A stretch of 64,000 nt of DNA from Mytilus galloprovincialis (lineage: Eukaryota > Mollusca > Bivalvia > Mytilida > Mytilidae): NCBI RefSeq assembly GCF_965363235.1, contig NC_134847.1, forward strand, positions 65,038,144 through 65,102,143, read 5' to 3'. Positions within the stretch are counted from its first letter, which is position 1, and the number at the start of each line of letters is the position of its first letter. A program made the position numbers and the translations under genes. Of this stretch, positions 23,101-32,945 are shown one piece after another. The notes below the pieces were generated by a model. The model was not told where the DNA came from. It was given only the letters and a program-made list of their open reading frames with translations, and did no database searches.

Positions 23101-23121
23101 CAGTCTGATGTGGCTTTATAA
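8143..23121 (+). CDS. TIGAR: TIGAR-type fructose-2,6-bisphosphatase (histidine phosphatase family), 5 exons, 423 aa
   Basis: Exons are 8143-8174, 15445-15482, 15997-16190, 21504-21617 and 22228-23121, all with GT-AG introns and closing phases. The N-terminus MVVFSITLVRHGET aligns with human TIGAR MARFALTVVRHGET. Expected active-site residues are present: R10 and H11 of the RHG motif (split by intron 1 between the second base and third base of His), R60 in SSDLSRASQT, E87 in RLRER and H349 in VLIVSHGG. TPPGGETLEQ is conserved. The family removes phosphate from fructose-2,6-bisphosphate and related sugar phosphates in the cytosol, which slows glycolysis and favours the pentose phosphate route. 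Human TIGAR has 270 residues. The extra ~150 lie between about residues 150 and 340, in a Ser-, Glu- and Asp-rich low-complexity stretch within the last exon. The position of human E102 holds D100. Intron 1 is 7.3 kb and hosts repeat A1; intron 3 hosts A2. Confidence 0.93.
8534..8789. mobile_element. 256-bp MITE with CATACCTGCCAA termini
   Basis: Terminal inverted repeats CATACCTGCCAACT and ACTTGGCAGGTATG are flanked by the direct repeat CCTAAC (8528-8533 and 8790-8795). The interior carries CCCCCATGG near both ends. It is non-coding and lies in TIGAR intron 1. The target duplication suggests a hAT-like origin, but only 6 bp match. Confidence 0.7.
9614..12463. mobile_element. Large palindromic element interrupted by family A copy A1
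   Basis: The left arm (9614-9940 plus 11910-12031) and the right arm (12077-12463) are inverted copies of each other over about 400 bp. Matching pieces include ACTAAGCTTTCATATAG against CTATATGAAAGCTTAGT, GTGCAAGGTGATAAAATAAA against its complement, and GGGGAGATAA around a ~45-bp loop near 12050. The left arm alone has about 75 extra bases near 9790-9870. Without A1 the element is near 0.9 kb. It is a long-TIR or foldback type DNA element in TIGAR intron 1. Confidence 0.8.
9941..11909 (+). mobile_element. Family A element, copy A1 (Helentron-like, non-autonomous)
   Basis: Left end TTTTTATACGACCGCAAAAT. Near the right end CTGCGGTCGTATAAAG is its complement, followed by hairpin GCTACGC-CCT-GCGGAGC and ATCTGG. 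The interior has a CGTCGTCGTC run, four ~165-bp units (TTGGTTTTCGCAC, AAATCTATGAAATTT, GGGGCCAAAAAGGG), then ~125-142-bp units (GGGGTTCTTTGATATGC), then GCAATAGCAAG units. No protein domain is present. A 142-aa antisense frame is a by-product of the second tandem array. Confidence 0.85.
13340..13425 (+). repeat. Family E repeat fragment
   Basis: AAGACGAGGTGGTATGATTG followed by GCAGTGAGATAACATGTCAC is a diverged version of the family E core. A further E piece at about 14095-14250 shows GGGAAATCCAAACGA, AAACAGGAAAACCAACAGTC and CGACAACTACTGAACATCAG. Confidence 0.5.
13643..13967. mobile_element. hAT-like MITE with CAGGGTTCTCACTAAGG termini
   Basis: Inverted ends CAGGGTTCTCACTAAGGCGA and CCTTAGTGAGAACCCTG enclose 325 bp. 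The direct repeat AACAAAC flanks it (13637-13643, sharing one base with the left end, and 13968-13974). CAGGG ends with a 7-8 bp target duplication fit the hAT superfamily. The GAGTCC/GGACTC motif repeats near both ends. It lies in TIGAR intron 1. Confidence 0.65.
16654..16754. mobile_element. TA-type MITE, complete 101-bp copy
   Basis: Perfect 31-bp terminal inverted repeats begin TAGTCCAAATAATTATGACA and surround a ~39-bp centre. If the outer TA is the target duplication, the ends are GTCCAAATAA, consistent with Tc1/mariner-type mobilisation. This is the best-preserved copy of the family seen at 6005-6246 and 7279-7340. It lies in TIGAR intron 3. Confidence 0.85.
17581..17697. mobile_element. 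117-bp MULE-type MITE with 9-bp target duplication
   Basis: Ends CAATCTAATT and AATTAGATTG belong to long imperfect inverted arms (CTCCTCACTCAC against GTGTGAGTGAAGAG). The exact 9-bp direct repeat TTCATAAAT flanks it at 17572-17580 and 17698-17706. A 9-bp duplication is characteristic of Mutator-like elements. It sits 30 bp upstream of family A copy A2. Confidence 0.85.
17727..19702 (+). mobile_element. Family A element, copy A2 (Helentron-like), in TIGAR intron 3
   Basis: Same ends and internal order as A1, and nearly identical to it throughout. It includes a shared local duplication (AGTAAGCAAGAAATATCTAA followed by a second GTTATCTTTCTTTGTCCAGA) that copies A4 and A5 lack. Flanking DNA differs from that of A1, so these are separate insertions and not a segmental duplication. 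A 146-aa antisense frame is again a tandem-repeat artefact. Confidence 0.85.
19839..20063. mobile_element. 225-bp MITE with AATCAAATAATCA repeats
   Basis: Inverted ends GAGGCCCCTCATGGGG and CCCCATGAGGGCCCTC are flanked by direct repeats AATTAT (19833-19838 and 20064-20069). The interior contains six or so variants of TAATCAAATAATCAT. It is non-coding. Confidence 0.75.
20080..21190 (+). repeat. Family E repeat, split by an 811-bp palindrome
   Basis: The left part has AAGATGTGGTATGAGTGCCA, GACAACTCACAATCC, GCCTTGGCTCACACTGAACA and AATGAGAAACAC up to about 20295. The right part resumes at 21107 with GATCAGAACCACATCAACAA and AGAACAGGTGCAAACAAATG. This is the longest E copy in the window and shows the order of its motifs. 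Confidence 0.65.
20296..21106. mobile_element. 811-bp palindromic element with >180-bp inverted arms
   Basis: The left end TTATTGCGAACCCAATTGAA is mirrored exactly at 21087-21106. Arm similarity runs through CATTTAAACTTTTGGCAGTT and AAGAGAAATCTATCACTCAT for more than 180 bp, and more weakly towards the centre near 20720. It is inserted in a family E copy. No unambiguous target duplication is visible and no coding frame is present. Confidence 0.8.
21680..22145 (+). repeat. Interspersed repeat in TIGAR intron 4
   Basis: The text AGTAAAATCACAAAAATACT, then CATCAAACGAATGGATAACA, CATATTCCTGACTTGGTACA and CTCTCACTTGTATGACAGTC is a block I recognise as a common mussel repeat of unknown class. It cannot be delimited from a single copy. 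Confidence 0.4.
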
Positions 23122-23515
23122 AAGAAGAAGTACAGTAAAATCTGTTATACATGAACTAATGTAAAACAGAATAATGTTGTGTTACAGTGTAACTTACATT
23201 TTGTAGTATCAGGCATATGTAAGCAACATTGTGTCAACAGTTGAAAAGATACTTTACATCAAAGATCTATGTAAACAAGAGTCTGAGTGTAAAAAAAAAA
23301 CTTCACACTTTTGACCATGGTCTTTACCTGTGCTCCTTATTGATACATGTTTAAGACTTGGGAAATTTCAGCATTGTTTACAAAAGGCAATAAAAGTGTA
23401 CAAATTTTGTGTAATTAACAATTTAACTGGTTTAGTTTTCAATCCAGTTCTTTGAAACTTCACACATAGTTTACACATCTTTTCAAGTTGTGCACCTTTA
23501 GTTAAGGGCATACGA

Positions 23516-24121
23516 TACAGTTTTGATCCCGTATTTACAGTTTGATAAAAAAAATCCATATAGAGTATTATAGACTATTTTTTACCTGATTAAATCAAAT
23601 ATGTAATAAAATATATACCTTTATGTGCCACCTTTTGAGTAAAATGAGGTCGAAATTTTGTATATTTGCTCAAAATTCAGATTTTCTGCCGTATTTTCCT
23701 TTTCGAAAGAAAGACATAACTTTTTTGTTTTAAAAGATATAAACACAAATTGTTTTTTGTTAAATAATTTGTAATTTCTGTATTTTATAAGTATCCTAAA
23801 AATTTATACATTTTTTATTCAGAAATAACTCATATTTATCAAATGTTCATGAGTGTAGAAAAAAACATCATTTTTTGCTGTATATTTATGAAATTTTTTT
23901 TCTTCACTATTTACGTTTTCATGAAAATTGGCACACATAATCTCATGGCCAAATGGCATTTTAGAAAAGAGGGGTCCATGAACCCATTTTCAAGTTAAAT
24001 AAGTTTGAATGAAATAAAAATCAGTCGAAAACTGAATAATTTCCTGATAAATCACAGTTTGACGTTGCGAAAATAACAATTTGCGTAAGCAACGTCATTA
24101 CTGTAACTGTATCGTATGCCC
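23516..24121. mobile_element. 606-bp MITE with TTAA target sites
   Basis: Inverted ends GGGCATACGATACAGTT and AACTGTATCGTATGCCC are flanked on both sides by TTAA (23512-23515 and 24122-24125). TTAA targets are the signature of piggyBac-type transposition, although piggyBac ends usually start CCC. The interior is AT-rich and non-coding. It lies about 390 bp after the TIGAR stop codon, probably in or just past the 3' untranslated region. Confidence 0.75.
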
Positions 24122-24125
24122 TTAA

Positions 24126-27100
24126 ACGGAATCTGTTTAATGGAGGAGGAGCCTTCATTTGGCACCTGAAATTGCAAAAAAGTTATTGAAGCCTTTCAAA
24201 GTTATGTTAATTTCATTAATTTATAATGCAGTTTATATACATTTTTGTGTAAGCTGTAAAATTTTGTGTAGAATGGTGACTTGGGATATCACATTGAAAA
24301 ATACTGTAGGAATCCTAAACATGTCCAAATTGCAGTATTTGACCTAAAATGGCTATTTCAGGTATATTTAATGACATGATAAAAAAGAACAAGGTCTTAC
24401 CCTTAAATATGTTGAACACATGTCTTTGTAAAACACAACTGGTAGCAAAATAAAAATTTTTGGTATAGCCTTGTCTTACAAAATTGCCAATTTTATGTGA
24501 ATATTAATGGCAAGATGTCAATATAAGGTTTTATTGTCAATTTTGTACTACAATTGTATGTAAGACAACATTCAAATACATAAATACTGAAACATGCCTT
24601 GTGAACATCTGAAGTATGATATTTGATGAATTCACAATAATTTTCCAAATTCAAGGCACCATTAGTGGCCTTAAAAGGTATCATGCATTCTACTTTATTA
24701 TCCATTTTTTTACATTTATATATCCTTATAATGAAAAGTTCAATTTGGACCATAATTCATTGTTTAATAACATTTCATTCTATTAATAATTGATCCATTT
24801 CTTGTTTTGTTGTGTTGTTGGGTTACTGTATCATTGATGTATACCCAATATTTCATTTTATTTGGTGGAGCCATACAAAAATTGTATTTGATATTAAACA
24901 TTAGACATTACAAATTTATAACTTTGGCCTATAATGGTTTACATTTTAAAGATGTGACTTTGATGGAGAGTTGTCTCATTGACATTCATAAAACTTCTTC
25001 TTATATCTTTTTTTGCTACAAGAATAACAGATTAAGTGTCTATTGTAGAATATAAGATTTTTTATCTGACCTCAGTTTTCACATAAAAAGCAAAAAATGT
25101 ATTGTTTATGATAAAAGGATAAAAAGGATTCAAATTCTGTTCTCAAACAAGAAAAAAATTATTTTTCTCTGAATACAGCAAACATTGTAGATATTTTGTT
25201 ACATGTATCAATACTTTTTATTCATTGAAATGGTAACTTTTATCAGATATATGTTAATGTTTGACTAAACAAATGATTTTGTAACTTGATGTATATAAAA
25301 TTAATCATACCTGATGATAACAAAAGCCATGTGAAATTGGATTCAAGGGGTAGGTAGACAAAAGTATTGGTACTTCTTAACACCTGTTATTTTACTTCCA
25401 ATATCATAGATGGATCCAGGGGGGGGGGGGGGCTGCACCACCCCACCCTCTTTTGTGGGAAAAAATTGGTTGATTATTTAGAGAATCACTGAAGCATGAT
25501 TTATCTTATGATGTACCTTATAAATGTTTTTAATGTACCTTGTGTATCTCTTATTCTTTACATTTTTTCTAGTGAATTTACACTGGTTAACCTCTTTACA
25601 TCAATTGATTCAAGTAATTTGTCTGTCTGTCACCAATTTCTGTCCAATTTTTCAAAGCAACTTAAAGTTTGATACCAATCTTTATATTTGTAATCTTACT
25701 GTGTGCCATATTTTCAGTAATTTCAATAATCTACCGTACTATATATTTGCCACCTATTTGGTATGTTCTTGATATTGATGCACATACCAGTATATTATCA
25801 GAAATTTTTGTCACATTATATTTTTCTCCAAAACTACAGGATGAGTTCTTGAATTTTTATGTACCATACTTCATATTGGTATGAAATACAGCATGAATCA
25901 TTTTAAGATATATATGTATACATAGAAAAAAATCATAGCTTCTTGATATTTGGTACATGTACCAAGTTTTAATATTTGTAAGCTAACCTGTCTACTTTCT
26001 GTTGTCTGCTTCTGTACTGTTAAGTATAATTATTTCCTTTCACTCAAAAGCAAGAGATTTGTGTAAATTAGGGAACAATATATACCTCATACTACATCTT
26101 TTATTTTAAAAATATTTTAAAGGATACAACAGTACATTGAAATAAAACTTTTTTGTATTGTACTGGTAAATGACAAACATTTTGTTATAATGTAATATAA
26201 TTCTACAGTTTATAATATAGAAAAATAAATATTACAATTTTTTTGGCTTCTGTCTTTTAATATTATTTTTATGCTGAAGGGTCATTAAGTGTTAACCATG
26301 TCCATCCTCTAGACCCTTATGTCACTAAAAATTGGTTTCAGTTCTCTAATTTAAGTTTACTCTACCAAATGGTATACAAACTTGTACACAATGCTTATAA
26401 CCATAAAACACAGATCAAATAAGAAATTATGTAGTGTCACTTTTACTGCTCTCTAGTTATCCCCCTTTATGAAAATAAAATTACTGATTTTTTTGTTTCC
26501 AATCTTTAACTTTAGTTTGCCTTGACATAATGTTAAAAAATTCATACACAATTGCCCCTTTATGAATATATAAATTGCTCACTTTTTTTGTTGTTTTCTT
26601 TCAATATTTTCAGTTGTAATTTTAATGAATTTGGAAATACTAGTTATATGGAAAACTGCCTTATGAAAGCTCTAATATGTACAATTCTTTCTAGATTTTT
26701 GTTAAATTTATATCATAAATGTACATGTAGGTTTATATCATCAATGTCATTGACCAGTTCAAAATATCAGAGCTGAACAAGTATTTTTTTCTAGAGTTAG
26801 GCCCTTGGAAATATTGATTATATGGGGTAAAATTACATTGTCAGTCTTCATGTGGACCAATTATTTCCAGGATTTTATGAAACTTCTATTATAGATCTAC
26901 ATCAACAATGTCTTTGACACTTTCCAAAATAAGAGCTTTTCAAATATTTTCAAAGGATTATGCCCCTTGGAAAATTAATTATATTGGAAATCACATTGCA
27001 TTTGCTCTGATGTCTTTATTTCTCTAAAATATTTATAAAAGTTTTTAAGAACAGAAGAAAGTGCTGATTTTAGATATTGCCCTTGTTCCTTGGATAGATA

Positions 27101-27430
27101 AAATATGTCCAATGTGGTGGGTCATTGGAACTTTGTTCTTTTATTACATTTAGAATACCAGACAGTTGATACAGGATCTCATTCTCATGGTGGAAATATT
27201 TATGGGTAGACAATTCATAATTAAATAAATGTAAGAAAAGAATCTTCTTCAAACTGTGTGAACTTAGATTGAAAACCAATTCACAAAATACATGAATCTG
27301 GATATAATCATATAATAATTTGAAATTAACATTTACCAGTGTACACATTTTTTATTTTGGAATTTTTCACAATTTCTAGTATTCTTTTTAGCTTAAAATG
27401 AAGATAAAAAATTAATCACTTTTGGTAAGC
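24126..27430. other. Gene-free AT-rich stretch with repeat fragments
   Basis: Contains a reversed family E core at 24960-25010 (GAGAGTTGTCTCATTGACAT), a G14 run and GGATCC MITE fragment at 25405-25500, and a family B fragment at about 26290-27000. That fragment carries CAATGCTTATAACCATAAAA and AGTTATCCCCCTTTATG units. No exon with supporting splice sites was seen. Confidence 0.45.
25405..25500 (+). mobile_element. GGATC-type MITE fragment
   Basis: TGGATCCAGG, a G run, CTCTTTTGTGGGAAAAAATT and GGTTGATTATTTAGAGAATC match the interior of copies at 48938-49082 and 58268-58416. The right half is missing. Confidence 0.55.
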
Positions 27431-27769
27431 ATTTACGAGAACAACAAAGCTTGTCATTTTGCCACAACTACTATAGCAAGATACTCAAAAGTCTGGTTAC
27501 AAATGCTAATTTTTATAGTTGCAGAAAGCTCGACATATGGACAGTGATCTGGTGGTGGCAGCGTTGGCTGCGTTAATTTATGTCTTAAAAGCTTTTGATA
27601 TTTGAGAAGGTACAAGACCTGCATTGTTGTAAAGTTTCTGTCGGTCAAATGTCCAATAGTCAAGGAATTTGTCCTTGACCTCATTTTCATGGGTCAGCAA
27701 CTACTTGAAGAAAAAGTTAAGATATTTAGCTTTCTTAATTTCTCCCTTATCATGAGGTAATAGGATAAC

Positions 27770-28472
27770 GGGCGTATGACATTTGCGCCGATTTTGAAAA
27801 TTTTCATTCTTTCATTTGTGCCGATTTTATAATTCCTTCTAACTGGATTTACAGGTAAGTTAATACTTTCAAATGTACTATACCTTGAATGTATATTGGT
27901 AAATCTGGGTATAAACGTTGTTCACTTATGTTTAATAGTCAGATATAGGAAGATGTGGTATGAGTGCCAATGAGACAACTCTCCATCCAAGTAACATTTT
28001 TTTTTTTTAAAGTAAATCATATTTAACCTTATTTTGATTCATATTGTTCTGGAACTTCATTGAAACACAATGGACATTTTGTACACTGAAACGAGCCGAG
28101 GAGTCAATTTTTCAATCATCGACGGCCATGCATATCGGGAGGTCAGTGCCCTGAAAAGTAACATATCCTACCATCAAATCGTGTAATTCCAGAGACACAA
28201 CAGATTCTGATGGGAAGACTGTATTCAAAACACAGAGAGAACATAACCATGTGACAGTTGACTGAAAAAACGAGGCTAAAGATCCATGGGTATGGTCAAG
28301 GAAAAAGTCTGGAGATGTATCTAGTAGTCCTTTAAAGACTGGGATGAAGAGTTGTCTCATTGGCACTCATACCACATCTTCTAATATCTATTCACCGATA
28401 TTTAAATGTAATTTTCCTGTAAAAAAAAAACGGCGCAAATGAAATGCAGATGGATGCAAATGCAAAACGCCG
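27770..28472 (+). mobile_element. 703-bp MULE-like element carrying a FLYWCH relic
   Basis: The direct repeat AGGATAAC flanks it (27762-27769 and 28473-28480); 8 of 9 positions match if extended by one base. Ends GGGCGTATGACATTTGC and GCAAATGCAAAACGCCG are imperfect inverted repeats, with GCGCCG/CGGCGC inside each. A reversed pair of family E cores lies at 27943-28010 and 28345-28392. Between them is a broken FLYWCH-like coding remnant. Confidence 0.7.
28070..28252 (+). pseudogene. FLYWCH domain remnant inside a MULE-like element
   Basis: A frame from ATG at 28070 reads MDILYTETSRGVNFS, then IIDGHAYREVSALKS, and stops after SYHQIV. A neighbouring frame continues with TTDSDGKTVFKTQREHNHVT and a stop. 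HNH matches the H-x-H of a FLYWCH finger and YREV the start of one, while the zinc-binding Cys pair is not recoverable. One frameshift separates the two parts. FLYWCH fingers are known from MULE transposases, and the enclosing element has a 9-bp-type duplication, so this fits a decayed MULE protein or captured finger. Confidence 0.5.
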
Positions 28473-29213
28473 AGGATAACTTACCTTGCATGGTCCTCAT
28501 GCCCATCACTGGCTGTCAGACAGTTTTCACTTGACCGTAACCTCATTTCATGGATCTGATCAGTGAAAAAGGTTAGGTTTTTGTGGTAAAGTCCATATTT
28601 CAGATACTATGAGCAAAAGGTCTTTATATTTGGTGCATGGAATGATTGTAAGATGTCCAACTGTCAGGTTTCATCTGACCGTGACCTCGTTTTCATGATT
28701 CAGTGGTCAAAGTTAAGTTTTTTGTTTTGGTCTGTTTTTCAAATATTATATGCAATAGGTCAACTTTATTTGGTGTATGGAAACATTTTACAATGTACAT
28801 GTCAGTCTGGCAGGTTTAATTCAACCTTGACCTCATCAGTTCATTGCTCAGTGTTAAGTTTTTATGTTTCAGTTTGTTTCTTAGACTTTAAGCAATAGGT
28901 CAACTATATATTTTGTATGGAATGATTTTCATTGATTTGTTTGTTTTCTAAGATACTATATATGCGATATGTAATCTACATTTAATGCATAGATTGATTG
29001 TGAGGTATATATGTCGGTCATGCATTGTTAATCTGACTTTGACCTCATTTTCATGTTTCATTGGTCAATGTTAAATTTAACCTTGTTTAGTTTGTTTCTT
29101 AGAAACTAAGCAATAAGTCAACTATCTTTTGAGTATGGAATGAATGTTAGGTGTACATGTATTTTTGGTTCGGGTTATCTGACCCTATCCTCATTTTCTT
29201 GGATCCTATTACG

Positions 29214-30578
29214 TTTTTATACGACCACAAAAATTTTCATGTTCGTATATTGGTATCATGTCGTCGTTGGCGTCGGTGTCGTCATCAGCGTCGTCCGAAG
29301 ACGGATGGTTTCTGGATAATAACTTTAGTATAAGTAAATAGAAATCAATAAAATTTCAACAAAATGTTTATAACCATTAAAGGAAGCTTGTGATTGATTT
29401 TGGAGGTTATGGTTCCTAAGGTTTAGGAATTAGGGGCCCAAAACAAACATTTATCTTGTGTCAGTACAAAAATTTGTGTATAAGTATTTCAATTGTTCTG
29501 AAATTGTACCACAATGTTTAATACCATAAGTAGAAAGTTGGAATATATTTTTTGGTATTATGGGGCAAACAGTCTAGAAATAAAGGACCAAAAAGGGGCC
29601 AAAAACAAGCATTTTTGTAGTTTCAAGACAATAAATTGGAGTTATCTTTCTTTGTCCAGAATGGTTATTGAATCACCTCAAACCAATGCTTTATGAAATC
29701 TTCTTTGAATTTGAGTTATCTTTCTTTGTCCAGAATAGTAGTTGAATCAACTTAAATCAATGCTATATACAATATACAATGCAATATTCACTTTACTACC
29801 AACTAATAAATTAAAGCAGTCTTTACCATTCAGTGATTACAAGCACTTTGATTACCATCCTAGGGTTATGCCCCTTTACAAATGGAAAAAATGAAGAATT
29901 TTTAGTTTCTGTTCTCTTAACTTAAGTTTGTCTCAACTAAATTTAATGAAATGTGTATATAATGCTTATTACCTCTAAACTCAGTTTAAGTTCGTTTTTT
30001 GGCAACTTCACTTTTACAGTTCTTGAGTTATGTCCCTTTATAATGTTATATGCTAGTGGGGGCATTATCTGTGTCCCTTTGGACACATTCCCATTTTTTT
30101 TTTAGAAGTTACTATTAATTAATATTAATTTTAACCATGACTGTATGACATCTTATATTTTAATATTTTATGATGTATTTAAATGAGTAGTTATTGTTGC
30201 AAACTCCATTAGAAATTTGAATTGAGATCCTTTTTGGAATAAGGGAAAGGAGGAGGTGAAAAAAAAATTGGGGGTGGGGAGGGGCGGGGGTCAATTTTTC
30301 TCATTTCAGGTTTCAGAAAATAAAAATAAAATTTCTTCAAATACTTTTTTTTTTGAGATGATTAATATTCAATAGCATAGTGAATTGCTCAGAAGCAAAA
30401 AAAAATTAAGTTCATTAGACCACATTCATTCTGTGTCAGAAACCTATGCTGTGTCAACTATTTAATCACTATCCAAATTTAGAGCTGTATCCAGCTTGAA
30501 TGTTGTGTCCATACTAGCCCAACGATTCAGGGTTCGACCTCTGTGGTCGTATAAAGCTGTGCCCTGTGGAGCATCTGG
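29214..30578 (+). mobile_element. Family A element, copy A3 (diverged, first of a tandem pair)
   Basis: Left end TTTTTATACGACCACAAAAA with CGTCGTTGGCGTCGG. The right end has GTGGTCGTATAAAG, hairpin GCTGTGCCCTGTGGAGC and ATCTGG at 30573-30578. The middle is shortened and holds family B text at about 29865-30105 (GGGTTATGCCCCTTTAC, GTGGGGGCATTATCTGTG, hairpin GTGTCCCTTTGGACAC). Confidence 0.75.
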
Positions 30579-32833
30579 TTTTTATACGACCGCAAAATTT
30601 GAAAAATTTTTCGTCGTATATTGCTATCACGTTGGCGTCGGCGTCGTCGTCGTCGTCGTCCGAATACTTTTAGTTTTCGCACTCTAACTTTAGTAAAAGT
30701 GAATAGAAATCTATGAAATTTTAACATAAGGTTTATGACCACAAAAGGAAGGTTGGGATTGATTTTGGGAGTTTTAGTCCGAACGTTTTAGGAATTAGGG
30801 GCCAAAAAGGGCCCAAATAAGCATTTTCTTGGTTTTCGCACTATAACTTTAGTTTAAGTAAATAGAAATCTATGAAATTTTGACATAAGGTTTATGACCA
30901 CAAAAGAAAGGTTGGGATTGATTTTGGGAGTTTTGGTTCCAACAGTTTAGGAATTAAGGGCCAAAAAAGGGCCCAAATAAGCATTATTCTTGGTTTTCGC
31001 ACAATAACTTTAGTTTAAGTAAATAGAAATCAATGAAATTTAAACACAATGTTTATGACCACAAAAGGAAGGTTGGTATTGATTTTGGGAGTTTAGGTCC
31101 CAACAGTTAAGGAATTAGGGGCCAAAAAGGGACCCAAATAAGCATTTTTTTTGGTTTTCGCACCATAACTTTAGTATAAGTAAATAGAAATCTATGAAAT
31201 TTAAACACAAGGTTTATGACCATAAAAGGAAGGTTGGTATTGATTTTGGGAGTTTTGGTCCCAACAGTTTAAGAATAAAGGGCCCAAAGGGTCCAGATTT
31301 AAACTTTGTTTGATTTTATCAAAAATTGAATAATTGGGGTTCTTTGATATGCCGAATCTAACTGTGTATGTAGATTCTTAATTTTTGGTCCCGTTTTCAA
31401 ATTGGTCTACATTAAGGTCCAAAGGGTCCAAAATTAAACTTAGTTTGATTTTAACAAAAATTGAATCCTTGGGGTTCTTTGATATGCTGAATCTAAAAAT
31501 GTACTTAGATTTTTTATTATTGGCCCAGTTTTCAAGTTGGTCCAAATCGGGGTCCAAAATTAAACTTTGTTTGATTTCATCAAAAATTGAATAATTGGGG
31601 TTCTTTGATATGCCAAATCTAACTGTGTATGTAGATTCTTAATTTTTGGTCCCGTTTTCAAATTGGTTTACATTAACGTCCAAAGGGTCCAAAATTAAAC
31701 TAAGTTTGATTTTAACAAAAATTAAATTCTTGGGCTTATTTGATATGCTTTATCTAAATATGTACTTTGATTTTTGATTATGGGCCCAGTTTTCAAGTTG
31801 GTCCAAATCAGGATTCCATATCAAGTATTGTGCAATAGCAAGAAATTTTCAATTGCACAGTATTGCACAATAGCAAGAAATATCTAATTGCACAATATTG
31901 TGCAATAGCAATTAATTTTCAATTGGAGTTATCTTTCTTTGTATAGAATAGTAGTTGATAATATATGTTGGAAATTTACCAGACATGACTATGATGTCAT
32001 TTTCTATTTTTATTTGCCAATAACTTTATGTAAATAACTTCATTGGAAATTTGCCAATATAAAATGTTGCTGATGAAGCTTTTTTTCCTTATCTTATCTA
32101 AAATGTTTTTAGATAATGTATGTTGGACATTTGCCAGACATGACTATGATGTCATTTTCTATTTTTATTTGCCAATAACTTTATGTAAATAACTTCATTG
32201 GAAATTTGCCAATATAAAATGTTGCTGATGAAGTTTTTTTTATTGTTTTATACAATAAACAATGTATATTCACTTTTACTACCAACCAATCTTTACCATT
32301 CAGTGATAACAAGCACTTTATTTTACATTTTAATATCTTATGATGTATTTAAAAGAGTAGTTATTGTTGCAAACTCCATTAGAAATTTGAATTGATATCA
32401 GTTTTGGAAAAAGGGAAACAGGGATGTGAAAAAAAGGGGGGGGGGGTTTAAATTTTTCTCATTTCAGATTTCATAAATAAAAAGAAAATTTCTTCAAACA
32501 TTTTTTTGAGAGGATTAATATTCAACAGCATAGTGAATTGCTCAAAGGCAAAAAAAAAACTTTTAAGTTCATTAGACCACATTCATTCTGTGTCAGAAAC
32601 TTATGCTGTGTCAACTATTTAATTTTAGATTTAAAAAGTTTGAAGAAATCTTTAATTGATTTGTAAAATCTTGACATTTGTTTTGTGTAAAAAAAAAACA
32701 TATAATGTCAAAAATTTGATCACAATCCAAATTCAGAGCTGTATCACGCTTGAATGTTTTGTCCATACTTGCCCCAACTGTTCAGGGTTCGACCTCTGCG
32801 GTCGTATAAAGCTGCGCCCTGCGGAGCACCTGG
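30579..32833 (+). mobile_element. Family A element, copy A4 (second of a tandem pair)
   Basis: Begins at the base after A3's terminal CTGG, sharing the T run: ATCTGGTTTTTATACGACCG. It carries the full set of internal units and ends at hairpin GCTGCGCCCTGCGGAGC and ACCTGG. An extra duplicated ~120-bp block occurs at 31958-32080 and 32116-32240 (CCAGACATGACTATGATGTC, TTGCCAATATAAAATGTTGC). The palindrome ATTGCACAATATTGTGCAAT is at 31887-31906. Confidence 0.85.
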
Positions 32834-32945
32834 TTGTAATATTTGTAGTAAAGCTTAATGTTTAGGACATTTCAGCTTGTGCACTATTGTTCAACGAGTA
32901 ACAAAAAACAATAACGAACTAGCAAATATGTTCATCCTACCCTAC

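Larger units (their letters stand above)
27440..32945 (+). repeat. Family D element broken up by nested insertions
   Basis: D text runs 27440-27769, 28473-29213 and 32834-32945. It is recognised from CTCGACATATGGACAGTGAT, GACCTCATTTTCATG units at ~130-160-bp spacing, and TTTAGGACATTTCAG at the right end. A MULE-like element (27770-28472) and a tandem pair of family A elements (29214-32833) interrupt it. Joining the flanks restores D order, as seen by comparison with the next D copy at 32946-33905. Confidence 0.65.
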
